64,000 nucleotides of DNA from Clostridia bacterium (GCA_017442155.1 JAFSAU010000012.1:1-64000); one strand, 5' to 3'. Positions 33,181 through 42,210 are shown, counted from the first letter of the stretch. Notes: a model not told the origin generated them from the sequence alone. Numbers and translations are program-made.

Positions 33181-33742
33181 AAAACTGAAAGGAATGGTGG
33201 ACGAGAAGCGGTACGCCCATTCCATTGGCGTGCGGGATACAGCCGCAATGCTGGCCCGCCGTTACGGCGTGAGTGAGGAAAAGGCCCGCATCGCCGGAAT
33301 TCTGCATGACTGTGCGAAAAACATTCCTAAGGATGAAGGAATTGCCCGGTGTGAAGCGGCCGGGATTCGCTTAAAGCCCATTTGCTACATAGAAAAGGGG
33401 CTGGTGCACTCCTATTTGGGTGCCCATATTGCAAAAACAGAGTTTGGCATTACCGACCGGGAAATCTTAGATGCTATTTATTACCATACTACCGGACACG
33501 AAGATATGCCGCTGCTTACGAAAATCATCTATCTGTCCGACCTGATAGAACCGGGAAGAAATGTTCCTAATGTGGAAGAGCTTCGCCGCATTGCCATGGA
33601 TGACATCGACGAAGCCCTGATTCGTTCTATCAATTCTACAATTGCCCATGTGCTCGGCAAAGGGTCCATTCTGGACTGTGATACTGTCTGTGCCCGAAAT
33701 TTTCTGGTCCAGCAGAAACGCCTCTGTGAATCAGCGGTTTAA
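33158..33742 (+). CDS. yqeK: HD-domain Ap4A hydrolase YqeK
   Basis: 194-aa HD phosphohydrolase; family members hydrolyse diadenosine tetraphosphate symmetrically to two ADP. Motifs: RYAHSIGVRDTA, GILHDCAKN (HD pair), HSYLGA and YHTTGHEDM. It overlaps nadD and its last bases overlap the convergent tspO gene by 12. The usual rsfS (ribosome silencing factor) gene is not found behind it here. Confidence 0.93.
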   Translation: MTEQTMLEKLKGMVDEKRYAHSIGVRDTAAMLARRYGVSEEKARIAGILHDCAKNIPKDEGIARCEAAGIRLKPICYIEKGLVHSYLGAHIAKTEFGITDREILDAIYYHTTGHEDMPLLTKIIYLSDLIEPGRNVPNVEELRRIAMDDIDEALIRSINSTIAHVLGKGSILDCDTVCARNFLVQQKRLCESAV

Positions 33743-34198
33743 TAACCAGACGCCGGCGTTCAGGTAGGTGGCGAACAGAAGCCAGAGCAGATAGGGAATC
33801 TGCAGTAAGGCTGCCGGCCGGTCAATCTGGCGGAATTGGACAATCATACGGATTACCAGAATATCCAGCAGAATCAGCCAGACGAGCGCAAGAAGCCGGG
33901 CATCCAGGTTGAAAAACAGAATGGTCCAGAAAAAGTTTACGGCCAGTTGCACTGCGTATGTGCGCAGTGCACTGTTTTTTTTCGGTTCCGATGATAGATA
34001 GATGCGTGCGGAACTGATGCCCATAAGCGTGTAGAGAATCGTCCAGACAATGGGGAAGAGCCAGCCGGGCGGTGATAGGGGCGGCTGCGCGAGCGCGGCA
34101 TAATCCTCCATACTGTTCCGGGTCAGGAGTGCGGAAAGTGCACCGACAGCCAGGGGAATCAGAATTGATACGATGTAAACACGGGTCTTTTTATGCAT
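33731..34198 (-). CDS. tspO: TspO/MBR-family membrane protein
   Basis: 155-aa protein with five hydrophobic segments and the family signatures PPLSPPGWLFPIVWTILYTLMG, NFFWTILFF and a C-terminal YLNAGVW. TspO binds porphyrins and other tetrapyrroles; its role in this anaerobe is unclear. ATG is followed by KK; upstream is GGAGG. Stands alone between yqeK and the tRNA operon. Confidence 0.93.
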   Translation of the reverse strand: MHKKTRVYIVSILIPLAVGALSALLTRNSMEDYAALAQPPLSPPGWLFPIVWTILYTLMGISSARIYLSSEPKKNSALRTYAVQLAVNFFWTILFFNLDARLLALVWLILLDILVIRMIVQFRQIDRPAALLQIPYLLWLLFATYLNAGVWLLNR

Positions 34199-34310
34199 GG
34201 TTTACTGCCTCCTTTCACGAATAGTATAGAAAGGAAGGTGCCAAAATATGCGGAAAAATCGAAAAAAAATCAGCCTGAAAAAATTTTTTGAGGATTTTAT
34301 AAGAAAGTGC

Positions 34311-34339
34311 TTGACATTTCCAGTGGTTTCTGCTATAAT
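34311..34339 (+). promoter_or_regulatory. Consensus promoter of tRNA operon
   Basis: Perfect TTGACA (34311-34316), 17-base spacer, perfect TATAAT (34334-34339), 16 bases before the first tRNA. Confidence 0.92.
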
Positions 34340-34354
34340 ACTTAAGTCGGTTAT

Positions 34355-34428
34355 GCGGGTGTAGTTCAATGGTAGAATCTCAGCCTTCCAAGCTGATCGC
34401 GTGGGTTCGATTCCCATCACCCGCTCCA
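34355..34428 (+). tRNA. tRNA-Gly (TCC)
   Basis: Cloverleaf with acceptor GCGGGTG/CACCCGC, anticodon loop CTTCCAA with TCC, GGTTCGATTCC T-arm and encoded CCA. Confidence 0.97.
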
Positions 34429-34462
34429 TAGGCGAAGGCGCAGGCCGAACTCGCCTACACAT

Positions 34463-34539
34463 GCGCCTGTAGCTCAGCAGGATAGAGCAACTGCCTTCTA
34501 AGCAGTGGGCCAGGAGTTCGAGTCTCTTCAGGCGCGCCA
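34463..34539 (+). tRNA. tRNA-Arg (TCT)
   Basis: Acceptor GCGCCTG/CAGGCGC, anticodon TCT in CTTCTAA, T-arm GAGTTCGAGTCTC, encoded CCA. Confidence 0.97.
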
Positions 34540-34544
34540 ATATG

Positions 34545-34621
34545 GTGGGTATAGCTCAGTTGGTTAGAGCGCTAGATTGTGGCTCTAGAGGCCGTCGGTT
34601 CGAATCCGACTATCCACCCCA
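34545..34621 (+). tRNA. tRNA-His (GTG)
   Basis: Acceptor GTGGGTA/TATCCAC, anticodon GTG in TTGTGGC, encoded CCA; a G at 34544 can provide the G(-1) that pairs with C73, typical of tRNA-His. Confidence 0.97.
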
Positions 34622-34625
34622 CTAT

Positions 34626-34701
34626 TGGGCTGTAGCCAAGTCGGTAAGGCACAGGACTTTGACTCCTGCATTCGTTGGTTCGAGTCCAGCCAGCCCAGCC
34701 A
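34626..34701 (+). tRNA. tRNA-Gln (TTG)
   Basis: Acceptor TGGGCTG/CAGCCCA, anticodon TTG in CTTTGAC, encoded CCA. Confidence 0.97.
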
Positions 34702-34704
34702 TAT

Positions 34705-34780
34705 GACCCATTAGCTCAGTCGGCAGAGCACTTGACTTTTAATCAAGGTGTCCGGAGTTCGAATCTCCGATGGGTCACCA
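34705..34780 (+). tRNA. tRNA-Lys (TTT)
   Basis: Acceptor GACCCAT/ATGGGTC, anticodon TTT in CTTTTAA, encoded CCA. Last tRNA of the cluster. Confidence 0.97.
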
Positions 34781-34782
34781 CG

Positions 34783-34821
34783 AAAAAACGTTGAATTTTC
34801 AAGAGATTCAGCGTTTTTTCT
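34783..34821 (+). terminator. Terminator of tRNA operon
   Basis: 14-bp arms 34783-34796 / 34806-34819 with one mismatch or wobble, the right arm ending in a T-run. Confidence 0.88.
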
Positions 34822-34940
34822 ATTTTCCGGAAAAATCGGATTTTCCATAGGTGGTTTTAAAAGAAGTATTCAAAACATAACAAATGGTTTAGATGACAGA
34901 TCTTTATCATTCGGTTTTTTGAAATTCCTCAATATATATT

Positions 34941-34960
34941 TCTTAAGAAATCTTAAGAAA
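34941..34960 (+). promoter_or_regulatory. Tandem direct repeat upstream of response regulator
   Basis: TCTTAAGAAA occurs twice back to back, 57 bases before the response-regulator start. OmpR-family regulators commonly bind tandem repeats of about 10-11 bases, so autoregulation by the encoded regulator is plausible. Confidence 0.6.
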
Positions 34961-35016
34961 TTTCATTGCCAAATATTAAGAATTGTATTGTATGATGTAA
35001 TCGGAGGTGAAAGAGT

Positions 35017-35697
35017 ATGAACATATTGGTTGTGGACGATGACAGAGAGATAGTCGATAGTATCGGCATATTTCTGTCAGGAGAAGGGTATAAGGTTCTG
35101 AAAGCCTATGACGGAATTGAAGCACTTGATATTCTGTCACAAACGCAGGTTCATCTGATGATTCTTGATATTATGATGCCAAAGCTTGACGGAATCAAAA
35201 CGCTGATGAAACTCAGGGAATCGAGAAATATCCCCGTTATCTTACTGTCTGCAAAATCAGAGGATGCAGATAAAATACTCGGTCTTACTGCCGGAGCGGA
35301 TGATTATGTGACAAAGCCGTTTAATCCTTCAGAGCTTGTTGCAAGGGTAAAATCTCAATTAAGACGATATACCACTCTTGGTTCCATAGGGAAACAAAAT
35401 GGCGAAATTGTAATTGACGGACTTAGCGTTAATACCGAGAGTAAGACAGTAAAGGTTGACGGAGAAGATGTCAGGCTTACACCTATTGAGTATAAAATTC
35501 TTGAACTGCTTGTGAGAAACAGAGGACGGGTGTTCTCGGCAGAAGATATTTACTCTAATGTGTGGAACGAGGAAACGGTTGTCGGTGATAACACTATCGC
35601 CGTACATATCCGGCATATCAGAGAAAAAATTGAAATCAATCCGAAAGAGCCTAAATACCTCAAAGTTGTTTGGGGTATTGGTTACAAGATTGACTAA
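35017..35697 (+). CDS. OmpR-family response regulator
   Basis: 226-aa regulator with a receiver domain (1-115; acidic Asp7-Asp9, phosphoacceptor Asp51 in LMILDIMMPKLDG, Lys near 101 in VTKPF) and a C-terminal winged helix (about 130-225; LTPIEYKILELLVRNRGRVFS). ATG after GGAGGTGA. The sensor kinase follows 14 bases downstream. The gene pair is clearly more A/T-rich than the housekeeping neighbours, suggesting acquisition. The order and size resemble VanRS-like systems of Bacillota, but no resistance or transport target is adjacent. Confidence 0.94.
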   Translation: MNILVVDDDREIVDSIGIFLSGEGYKVLKAYDGIEALDILSQTQVHLMILDIMMPKLDGIKTLMKLRESRNIPVILLSAKSEDADKILGLTAGADDYVTKPFNPSELVARVKSQLRRYTTLGSIGKQNGEIVIDGLSVNTESKTVKVDGEDVRLTPIEYKILELLVRNRGRVFSAEDIYSNVWNEETVVGDNTIAVHIRHIREKIEINPKEPKYLKVVWGIGYKID

Positions 35698-35711
35698 AGG
35701 AGGTTTTGGCA

Positions 35712-37772
35712 ATGAAAAAATTCTTATATTCTAACTATACAAAAACAATAGCCGTGCTGTTGTTTATTGTAAGCATTGTTTTAGGAGCATTAACCGTTAC
35801 TAACGGTATTGCAGAATATTGTAATGAGAGAGAACTGATATATGGCTTTGAAAGTGATTTTAATGAAGCAAGACATTTTGAAACTTTGCTTGTGGCGCCT
35901 GAAGGTGCAGTTTTTAATGCAGTTCATGATTTATACAACCAATTCGACGAAGAAGTTATTCAAGCCTTGGAAAAAGGATTTTCAATTGTAGATCCCGGCA
36001 GTTATGAAGGAGTTATTCGTGAGTGGTTGGATGACATGTATTGTGCAGATAAAATAAATTACTATGTCAAATGGAATAACAAGGTGTTTACCAATTGCGG
36101 AGCTACAAGCGAAAAAGAGCTTATGACTGCACAGTTTTATCGTTTAACAAAACGAGATGAAAACGGTAATATCGACAGAGTATCAAGTCAAAATCGCTAT
36201 TACTCATATTCGTTTTTTGATGAACTTTCATTATATGATATGACACCATCAATAGTGATTTGCACAAGCGTTAAAGAAGCGTATGTTAATGAGTGCAAAG
36301 TGGTTTGGGACAGACAAGCTACTGTTGTGCATGATACATTCAAAATCGCACTTATCTGTGTTATAGCTGCTCTGCTTCTTCTGATTTATTTACTTTGTGT
36401 TTGCGGAAAAAACAAAGACGGTGAACACAAGTCAATGTGGCTTGATAATATATGGACAGAAGTTCATTTGGCTGCCATAGGCGGAACTCTTCTTGGTGCA
36501 GTTGTAATTTGTGTTATTTTGCTTGATGATTACTTTACCGGACACTTCCCGTATAACCTGATGAATATGGTTGTTGGCTTGGTAGCGGCAATAGCAAGTG
36601 CGGTTGTTATTACATCCACGCTCTCTATAATACGAAATATCAAATGCAAAAGATTTGTTGAATCAAGCATTATAGTTCGTGTTATTAGATGGTGTTGGAG
36701 AGTCTTTGTGAAGGTAGTAAAATGGTTTATCAGAAAACTAAAAACATTTAAGAATGCTATATCATATTCGCTGTCACAAAAAACAGGTGCGATTCTCATA
36801 AGTATGCTATTTGCATATACGGCTATTATTTCTGTATGTTGCTTATTTACATTTCTAAATTTCATTTTATTTGCATTTTGGATTATGGTTGGCTTTGCAG
36901 TTTTTGGATTTGCCTGTTTTGTTGTTTCATATCGTGCGAAAGATATTGATGAAATTAGAAAAGGTGTCAGCGAAGTCAGAAACGGAAATGTAGCTTACAA
37001 AATTCCCGAATTAAAGAGCGAAGATATGAAAGCATTAGCAACAAATATCAATGATATAGCAAAAGGACTTGATGAGTCTGTATCTGCTAAAGTAAAAGCA
37101 GAAAGGATGAAAACAGAACTTATAACAAATGTATCTCACGATCTCAAGACACCTCTTACATCCATAATTAGCTATACAGAGCTTTTGGCAAATGTGGAAG
37201 GCTTACCGGAGGAAGCTAAAGACTATGCTCAAATTATTGCAAATAAGAGCGACAGACTTAAAACTCTAACACAAGACTTGTTTGACATATCAAAGGTACA
37301 AAGCGGAAATGAAAGCGTTGTATTAGAAAAGCTTGATGTATCACTTCTTATCAATCAATCTCTTGGAGAGCACGACAATGAAATAAAAGAATCAGAGCTT
37401 CCGTTCTGCGTTAATGCTCCAAAGGAACTCTATATTTCAGCTGATGGTAGAAAGATGTCCCGTGTTGTAAGCAATTTGATTAACAATATGCTTAAATATT
37501 CAATGAAGAACACACGTGTATTCATTACTGCTTCAGACAAAGACGGAGAGGTAGTAATGGAGTTTAAAAACATTGCTTCGTATCCTATGAATTTTAGTGC
37601 AGACGAAATTGTAGGAAGGTTTGTGCGTGGCGATGAATCAAGAACGCAGGAGGGTAATGGTCTCGGTCTTGCAATCGCAAAGAGTTATACCGAAATTTGC
37701 AATGGTAAGTTTGAGATTGTCTTGGATGGAGATATGTTCAAAGCCATCTTAAAGTTCAGAAAATACAGCTAA
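35712..37772 (+). CDS. Multi-pass membrane sensor histidine kinase
   Basis: 686-aa kinase, partner of the regulator upstream. TM1 (about 8-30) is followed by an extracellular sensor region of about 180 residues, then several more hydrophobic segments (about 217-238, 250-275, 285-315, 360-405), many for this family. After a HAMP-like linker (about 415-460) comes the HisKA box with His476 in VSHDLKTPLTS and the HATPase domain (NLINNMLKYS; GNGLGLAIAKS). ATG at 35712 has AAAGGAGG 8 bases upstream; a TTG two codons earlier is less likely. The stimulus is unknown. Confidence 0.92.
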   Translation: MKKFLYSNYTKTIAVLLFIVSIVLGALTVTNGIAEYCNERELIYGFESDFNEARHFETLLVAPEGAVFNAVHDLYNQFDEEVIQALEKGFSIVDPGSYEGVIREWLDDMYCADKINYYVKWNNKVFTNCGATSEKELMTAQFYRLTKRDENGNIDRVSSQNRYYSYSFFDELSLYDMTPSIVICTSVKEAYVNECKVVWDRQATVVHDTFKIALICVIAALLLLIYLLCVCGKNKDGEHKSMWLDNIWTEVHLAAIGGTLLGAVVICVILLDDYFTGHFPYNLMNMVVGLVAAIASAVVITSTLSIIRNIKCKRFVESSIIVRVIRWCWRVFVKVVKWFIRKLKTFKNAISYSLSQKTGAILISMLFAYTAIISVCCLFTFLNFILFAFWIMVGFAVFGFACFVVSYRAKDIDEIRKGVSEVRNGNVAYKIPELKSEDMKALATNINDIAKGLDESVSAKVKAERMKTELITNVSHDLKTPLTSIISYTELLANVEGLPEEAKDYAQIIANKSDRLKTLTQDLFDISKVQSGNESVVLEKLDVSLLINQSLGEHDNEIKESELPFCVNAPKELYISADGRKMSRVVSNLINNMLKYSMKNTRVFITASDKDGEVVMEFKNIASYPMNFSADEIVGRFVRGDESRTQEGNGLGLAIAKSYTEICNGKFEIVLDGDMFKAILKFRKYS

Positions 37773-37825
37773 AAAATCGTTGTTTTCAGCACCGTTAATC
37801 AGTTTATTACACGCTTAATAAAACG

Positions 37826-37870
37826 AAAGAACGTACAGTACTTCAAACGAAGTAATACGTTCTTTTTCTA
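37826..37870 (+). terminator. Terminator after sensor kinase
   Basis: 10-bp outer arms 37826-37835 / 37856-37865 with further pairing inside, then a T-rich run. Confidence 0.85.
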
Positions 37871-37966
37871 TGATATGAAACGACTGCACAAAAATGGTGA
37901 AAATACACAAAAAATGTCATAATTATAGGTAATTTGTTACAAAACGATAATTTTTTAAAAAACCAC

Positions 37967-37995
37967 TTGGATTTTTGCTGAAAATATGATATTAT
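37967..37995 (+). promoter_or_regulatory. Probable promoter of hydrogenase operon
   Basis: TTGGAT (37967-37972), 17-base spacer, TATTAT (37990-37995), 60 bases before the first gene. Confidence 0.65.
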
Positions 37996-38000
37996 TTAAT

Positions 38001-38030
38001 ATGTATGATTTATTAAGTTTAACCATACAT
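38001..38030. promoter_or_regulatory. 30-bp imperfect palindrome in hydrogenase leader
   Basis: Outer arms ATGTATG (38001-38007) and CATACAT (38024-38030) are perfect; the centre contains TTATTAAGTTTAACC, loosely similar to half-sites of Rex operators. It lies right after the -10 box, where a repressor would block transcription. Confidence 0.5.
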
Positions 38031-38055
38031 AAAAAGTTTTTAGGAGGAATCTTGT

Positions 38056-38547
38056 ATGGCGCATATCAGTGATGCAGGCGTAAAGAAAATTTGCGAAATC
38101 TGCGACAGATACGCAAACGAAAAAACCCCACTTATGATGATTTTGAGTGACATCCAGAACGAGTACGGATATATTCCGCTGGATGTGCAGCAAATCGTAT
38201 CCGAAAAAACCGGTATTTCCGTTGCGGAAATTTACGGTGTTGTTACATTTTACTCGTTCTTTTCCTTAAATCCGAAGGGTAAATATGTAATTGGCTGCTG
38301 TATGGGAACGGCTTGCTATGTAAAGGGTGCACAGCTGGTAATGGACAAATTTTCCGAGCTCCTCGGTATTGCACCGGGAGAGACAACGGAGGACGGTATG
38401 TTCACAATTGACGCACTCAGATGCATCGGCGCCTGCGGTATTGCACCGGCAGTTACCATAAACGGTAAGGTGTATCCGAAGCTTACTGTGGATCAGGTTG
38501 CACCGATTGTTGAAGAATATCGTGCATTAGGAGGTGCGAACGCATGA
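38056..38547 (+). CDS. NADH-linked [FeFe] hydrogenase, NuoE-like 2Fe-2S subunit
   Basis: 163-aa thioredoxin-like 2Fe-2S protein (HydC/HndA type). The four cluster cysteines lie in CMGTAC and CIGAC motifs. It forms the small electron-transfer subunit of a trimeric, probably electron-bifurcating hydrogenase with the next two genes. RBS AGGAGG. Overlaps the next gene by 4 nt. Confidence 0.93.
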   Translation: MAHISDAGVKKICEICDRYANEKTPLMMILSDIQNEYGYIPLDVQQIVSEKTGISVAEIYGVVTFYSFFSLNPKGKYVIGCCMGTACYVKGAQLVMDKFSELLGIAPGETTEDGMFTIDALRCIGACGIAPAVTINGKVYPKLTVDQVAPIVEEYRALGGANA

Positions 38548-40424
38548 AAACATTTGCAGAATTAGATGCTAAAATTTGTAGCTGCACCGAAGCTTTGACA
38601 AGCAAAATTGACGGTTCCAACGGGAAACGTGCTATCTTGCTTTGCGGCGGTACAGGCTGTATCTCTTCTGATTCCTTGGTGATTAAAGAAAAATTTGAAG
38701 CTCTTGTTGAAAAACACAATATGGGCGACAAGGTATCCGTTAACATTGTTGGCTGTTTCGGGTTTTGCTCGCAGGGCCCCTTTGTTAAGATTTTCCCCGA
38801 AGATACGCTGTATCGTCTCGTGAAAATCGAGGATGTGGAAGAAATATTCCAGACAGATATTTTGGGTGGCGGCATTGTGGACCGTCTTCTGTATGTTGAA
38901 CCGCTGACAAATGAAAAAGTGGCAAAGCAGGACGATATTAACTTCTATAAGAAACAGAAGCGAATTGCCCTGCATGGCTGTGGTGTTATCAATCCCGAGG
39001 ACATCAATGAAGCGATTGGTGAAGGTGCTTTTGCAGGTCTTAAACGTGCACTTTCCATGGATCCGAAGGAAGTTATTGATGAAGTACTGGCTGCAGGTCT
39101 CAGAGGTCGTGGCGGTGCAGGCTTCCCGACAGGTCGTAAATGGTCGTTTGCATATGCAAACGAAGCAGACCAGAAATACGTGGTATGTAACGGTGATGAA
39201 GGTGACCCGGGTGCATTTATGGACCGTTCTATTCTGGAAGGGAATCCCTTTGCCGTTTTGGAAGGTATGATGATTGCCGGTTACGCAATCGGCGCATCCG
39301 AGGGTTATTTCTATGTCCGCGCGGAGTACCCGATTGCTGTTAACCGTCTCCGTCTTGCAATCAAGCAGATGGAAGAACTGGGTCTTTTGGGCGATAACAT
39401 TCTGGGTACAGGCTTCAGCTTCCGTGCATTTATCCGTCTCGGTGCCGGTGCTTTTGTTTGCGGCGAAGAAACAGCACTGTTAAATTCCATCGAAGGTAAG
39501 CGCGGTATGCCCCGTCCCCGTCCGCCGTTCCCGGCTGTAAAGGGTCTTTGGCAGAAGCCGACCATTGTTAATAATGTTGAAACACTTGCGTGTGTTCCGT
39601 TCATTCTCCGTGAAGGTGCTGCAAAGTTTGCAGAATGTGGTACAGAAAAATCAAAGGGTACAAAGGTATTTGCGCTCGGCGGTAAAGTGAACAACGTTGG
39701 TCTTGTGGAAATCCCCATGGGTACAACGCTTCGTGAACTCATTTACGATATCGGTGGTGGTATTCCGAACGGGAAAGAATTCAAAGCGATTCAGACCGGC
39801 GGTCCTTCCGGCGGCTGTCTGACGGCGGCAAACCTTGACGAACCGATTGACTTTGATAACCTTGTTGCCAAGGGATCTATGATGGGCTCCGGTGGTGCAA
39901 TTGTTATGGACGAGGACAACTGTATGGTTGACGTTGCAAAGTTCTATATGGAATTTATCTGTGACGAATCCTGCGGAAAGTGCTCTCCCTGCCGAATCGG
40001 TACAAAGAGAATGCTGGAAATCCTTACACGTATCACGGAAGGTAATGGTACGATGAAGGATCTTGAGGAGCTGGAAGAACTCGGCAATGCTGTTAAGGCG
40101 AACTCTCTCTGCGCACTCGGACAGACAGCCGCGAACCCGATTATTTCCACGCTTACCCATTTTAAAGACGAGTATCTTGCACATATTGTTGATAAGAAGT
40201 GTCCCGCAAAGGTATGTAAGAAGCTGATTCAGTACACCATCATACAGGACCAGTGCTTCGGCTGTGGTATGTGCGCAAGAGCATGTCCTACAGGGGCTAT
40301 TGAACAGACAGATTACAAAGCACCCGGCAAGAAGCTGAATTCGTATCAGATAGATCCTGCCAAGTGTGTAAAGTGCGGGGCATGTCTCGCCACATGTAAG
40401 TTCAAGGCAATTGTGCAGAAGTAA
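38544..40424 (+). CDS. NADH-linked [FeFe] hydrogenase, NuoF-like flavin subunit
   Basis: 626-aa HydB/HndC-type subunit carrying FMN, the NAD(H) site and Fe-S clusters. In order: an N-terminal 2Fe-2S thioredoxin-like domain (about 20-120), the NuoF core with GRGGAGFPTGRKW (FMN/NADH binding) and GDEGDPGAFMDR, the ESCGKCSPCRIGT 4Fe-4S site, and two C-terminal ferredoxin motifs (CFGCGMCARACP and CVKCGACLATC). This layout is that of bifurcating hydrogenases that couple NADH and reduced ferredoxin to H2. Confidence 0.95.
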   Translation: MKTFAELDAKICSCTEALTSKIDGSNGKRAILLCGGTGCISSDSLVIKEKFEALVEKHNMGDKVSVNIVGCFGFCSQGPFVKIFPEDTLYRLVKIEDVEEIFQTDILGGGIVDRLLYVEPLTNEKVAKQDDINFYKKQKRIALHGCGVINPEDINEAIGEGAFAGLKRALSMDPKEVIDEVLAAGLRGRGGAGFPTGRKWSFAYANEADQKYVVCNGDEGDPGAFMDRSILEGNPFAVLEGMMIAGYAIGASEGYFYVRAEYPIAVNRLRLAIKQMEELGLLGDNILGTGFSFRAFIRLGAGAFVCGEETALLNSIEGKRGMPRPRPPFPAVKGLWQKPTIVNNVETLACVPFILREGAAKFAECGTEKSKGTKVFALGGKVNNVGLVEIPMGTTLRELIYDIGGGIPNGKEFKAIQTGGPSGGCLTAANLDEPIDFDNLVAKGSMMGSGGAIVMDEDNCMVDVAKFYMEFICDESCGKCSPCRIGTKRMLEILTRITEGNGTMKDLEELEELGNAVKANSLCALGQTAANPIISTLTHFKDEYLAHIVDKKCPAKVCKKLIQYTIIQDQCFGCGMCARACPTGAIEQTDYKAPGKKLNSYQIDPAKCVKCGACLATCKFKAIVQK

Positions 40425-40443
40425 GGGATAGGAGGAGAAAGAA

Positions 40444-42210
40444 ATGGCTAAAGTGAATATTAAAATTGAAGGCGTCTCCTACCAGGTAGAAGAGGGCTTA
40501 ACCATTCTTGAAGCTGCAAAAAAATGTGGCTATGAGATTCCTTCTTTGTGTGCATTCAATCACGGTGAATGCTCTAACGGGTCTTGCCGTGTATGTCTGG
40601 TAGAGGTTGTCGGCGCAAGAGGTCTTGTAGCTTCTTGTGTATATCCCGTAAATGAGGGCATGGAAATTCGCATTTCCACACCGAAGGCTTCGGAAGCACG
40701 CCGTGCCTCCGTTGAGCTTTTGCTCTCCAATCATAATCAGAATTGTCAGCAGTGCGACAAGAATGGTCAGTGCGAGCTTCTGCATGTAGCTTATATTACA
40801 GGAGCACGTGAAGGCCGGTATCAGGGGGTAAAAACGCCGGTAACTGTGGATGAACTTACACCGTCCATTGTACGTGATACGTCAAAATGTATCCTTTGTG
40901 GCCGCTGCGTGGCACGTTGTGAAAATGCACACGGAATGGGCATTCTGGGCTTTGAAAACAGAGGCTTTAGGACCATTGTTGCACCTGCAGAAAATCGTTC
41001 CATGGCAAATTCTCCCTGTATTTTGTGTGGACAGTGCGTTAGCGTATGTCCCACCGGTGCACTTATGGAGAAATCCGAAATTTCCAAGGTGGACGAAGCC
41101 ATTAAATCCGGCAAGCATGTGGTCGTACAAACGGCTCCCGCAGTTCGCGCCGCACTCGGCGAAGAATTCGGTATGCCCGTAGGTACGGCAGTTACCGGTA
41201 AAATGGTAGCTGCATTAAAGCGTCTCGGCTTTGATAAGGTATATGATACAAACTTTGCGGCTGACCTTACCATTATGGAAGAAGGTACAGAGCTTCTTTC
41301 CAGAATTCAAAACGGCGGCACATTGCCCATGATTACATCCTGCTCCCCCGGATGGATTAACTATGCAGAGTATAACTATGGCGATCTTCTGGATCACCTG
41401 TCTACCTGCAAGTCTCCCCATCAGATGCAGGGTGCCATTATCAAATCTTACTACGCAGAAAAGAACGGTCTTGACCCGAAGGATATTTTCGTTGTATCCA
41501 TCATGCCGTGTACGGCGAAGAAGGATGAGAAGGAACGCGAGCAGATGCAGAAGGACGGCATAAAGGACGTAGATGCAGTTCTGACAACGCGTGAGCTGGC
41601 ACGTATGATTAAGCGTGCAGGTATCCTCTTTACCAAGCTGCCTGACGAAGAATTTGATCAGGATATCATGGGCGATTACACGGGTGCCGGTGTTATCTTC
41701 GGTGTAACTGGCGGCGTTATGGAAGCGGCACTCCGTACTGTGTACTTTGTGCTGACAGGCAAAGAGCATGAAGCGATAAAGTTTGAGGCTGTCCGTGGCT
41801 TTGACGGTATTCGTGAGGCTTCCATCGACATTAACGGAACCACTGTAAATGTTGCGATTGCCCATGGTATGAAAAATGCCAAGGTTTTACTTGACGAAAT
41901 TCGTGAAGGCAAGTCCAAATACCACTTCATTGAGGTTATGGGATGTCCGGGTGGCTGTATTGCCGGCGGTGGTCAGCCGATTATCCGTTCCTGCTTCCTG
42001 CCGAATGAGGATGATGATATTCTGGACACCTATAAGGAAAAGAGAGCCAATGCAATCTATAGCGAGGATGAAAGACAGGTGCTTCGTCAGTCGCATAAAA
42101 ACCCGCAGATACAGGCACTTTATGATGATTTCCTCGGCAAACCCAACTCGCATAAAGCCCATGAACTTTTGCATACTTCATATGCGGCAAGAGTGGGTTT
42201 TAATGATTAA
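40444..42210 (+). CDS. [FeFe] hydrogenase catalytic subunit (NADH-linked type)
   Basis: 588-aa HydA-type subunit. N-terminal 2Fe-2S domain (CSNGSCRVCLVEV), His-ligated 4Fe-4S region (NHNQNCQQC), two ferredoxin motifs (CILCGRCVARC, CILCGQCVSVCP) and the H-cluster domain: TSCSPGW (Cys300, Ser301), MPCTAKK (Cys356) and MGCPGGC (Cys501, Cys505). By spacing, Ser301 falls where the cluster-ligating Cys300 of the C. pasteurianum enzyme CpI lies. Reduces protons with electrons from NADH and ferredoxin; cytosolic, heterotrimeric. Maturation genes hydEFG are not in the window. RBS GGAGG. Confidence 0.95.
   Translation: MAKVNIKIEGVSYQVEEGLTILEAAKKCGYEIPSLCAFNHGECSNGSCRVCLVEVVGARGLVASCVYPVNEGMEIRISTPKASEARRASVELLLSNHNQNCQQCDKNGQCELLHVAYITGAREGRYQGVKTPVTVDELTPSIVRDTSKCILCGRCVARCENAHGMGILGFENRGFRTIVAPAENRSMANSPCILCGQCVSVCPTGALMEKSEISKVDEAIKSGKHVVVQTAPAVRAALGEEFGMPVGTAVTGKMVAALKRLGFDKVYDTNFAADLTIMEEGTELLSRIQNGGTLPMITSCSPGWINYAEYNYGDLLDHLSTCKSPHQMQGAIIKSYYAEKNGLDPKDIFVVSIMPCTAKKDEKEREQMQKDGIKDVDAVLTTRELARMIKRAGILFTKLPDEEFDQDIMGDYTGAGVIFGVTGGVMEAALRTVYFVLTGKEHEAIKFEAVRGFDGIREASIDINGTTVNVAIAHGMKNAKVLLDEIREGKSKYHFIEVMGCPGGCIAGGGQPIIRSCFLPNEDDDILDTYKEKRANAIYSEDERQVLRQSHKNPQIQALYDDFLGKPNSHKAHELLHTSYAARVGFND

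Noticed and set aside
37931-37950. TTGTTA...ATAA stretch as a Rex operator upstream of the hydrogenase
   Set aside because: Only one half-site resembles the consensus; the second half does not match, so I do not list it as a site.
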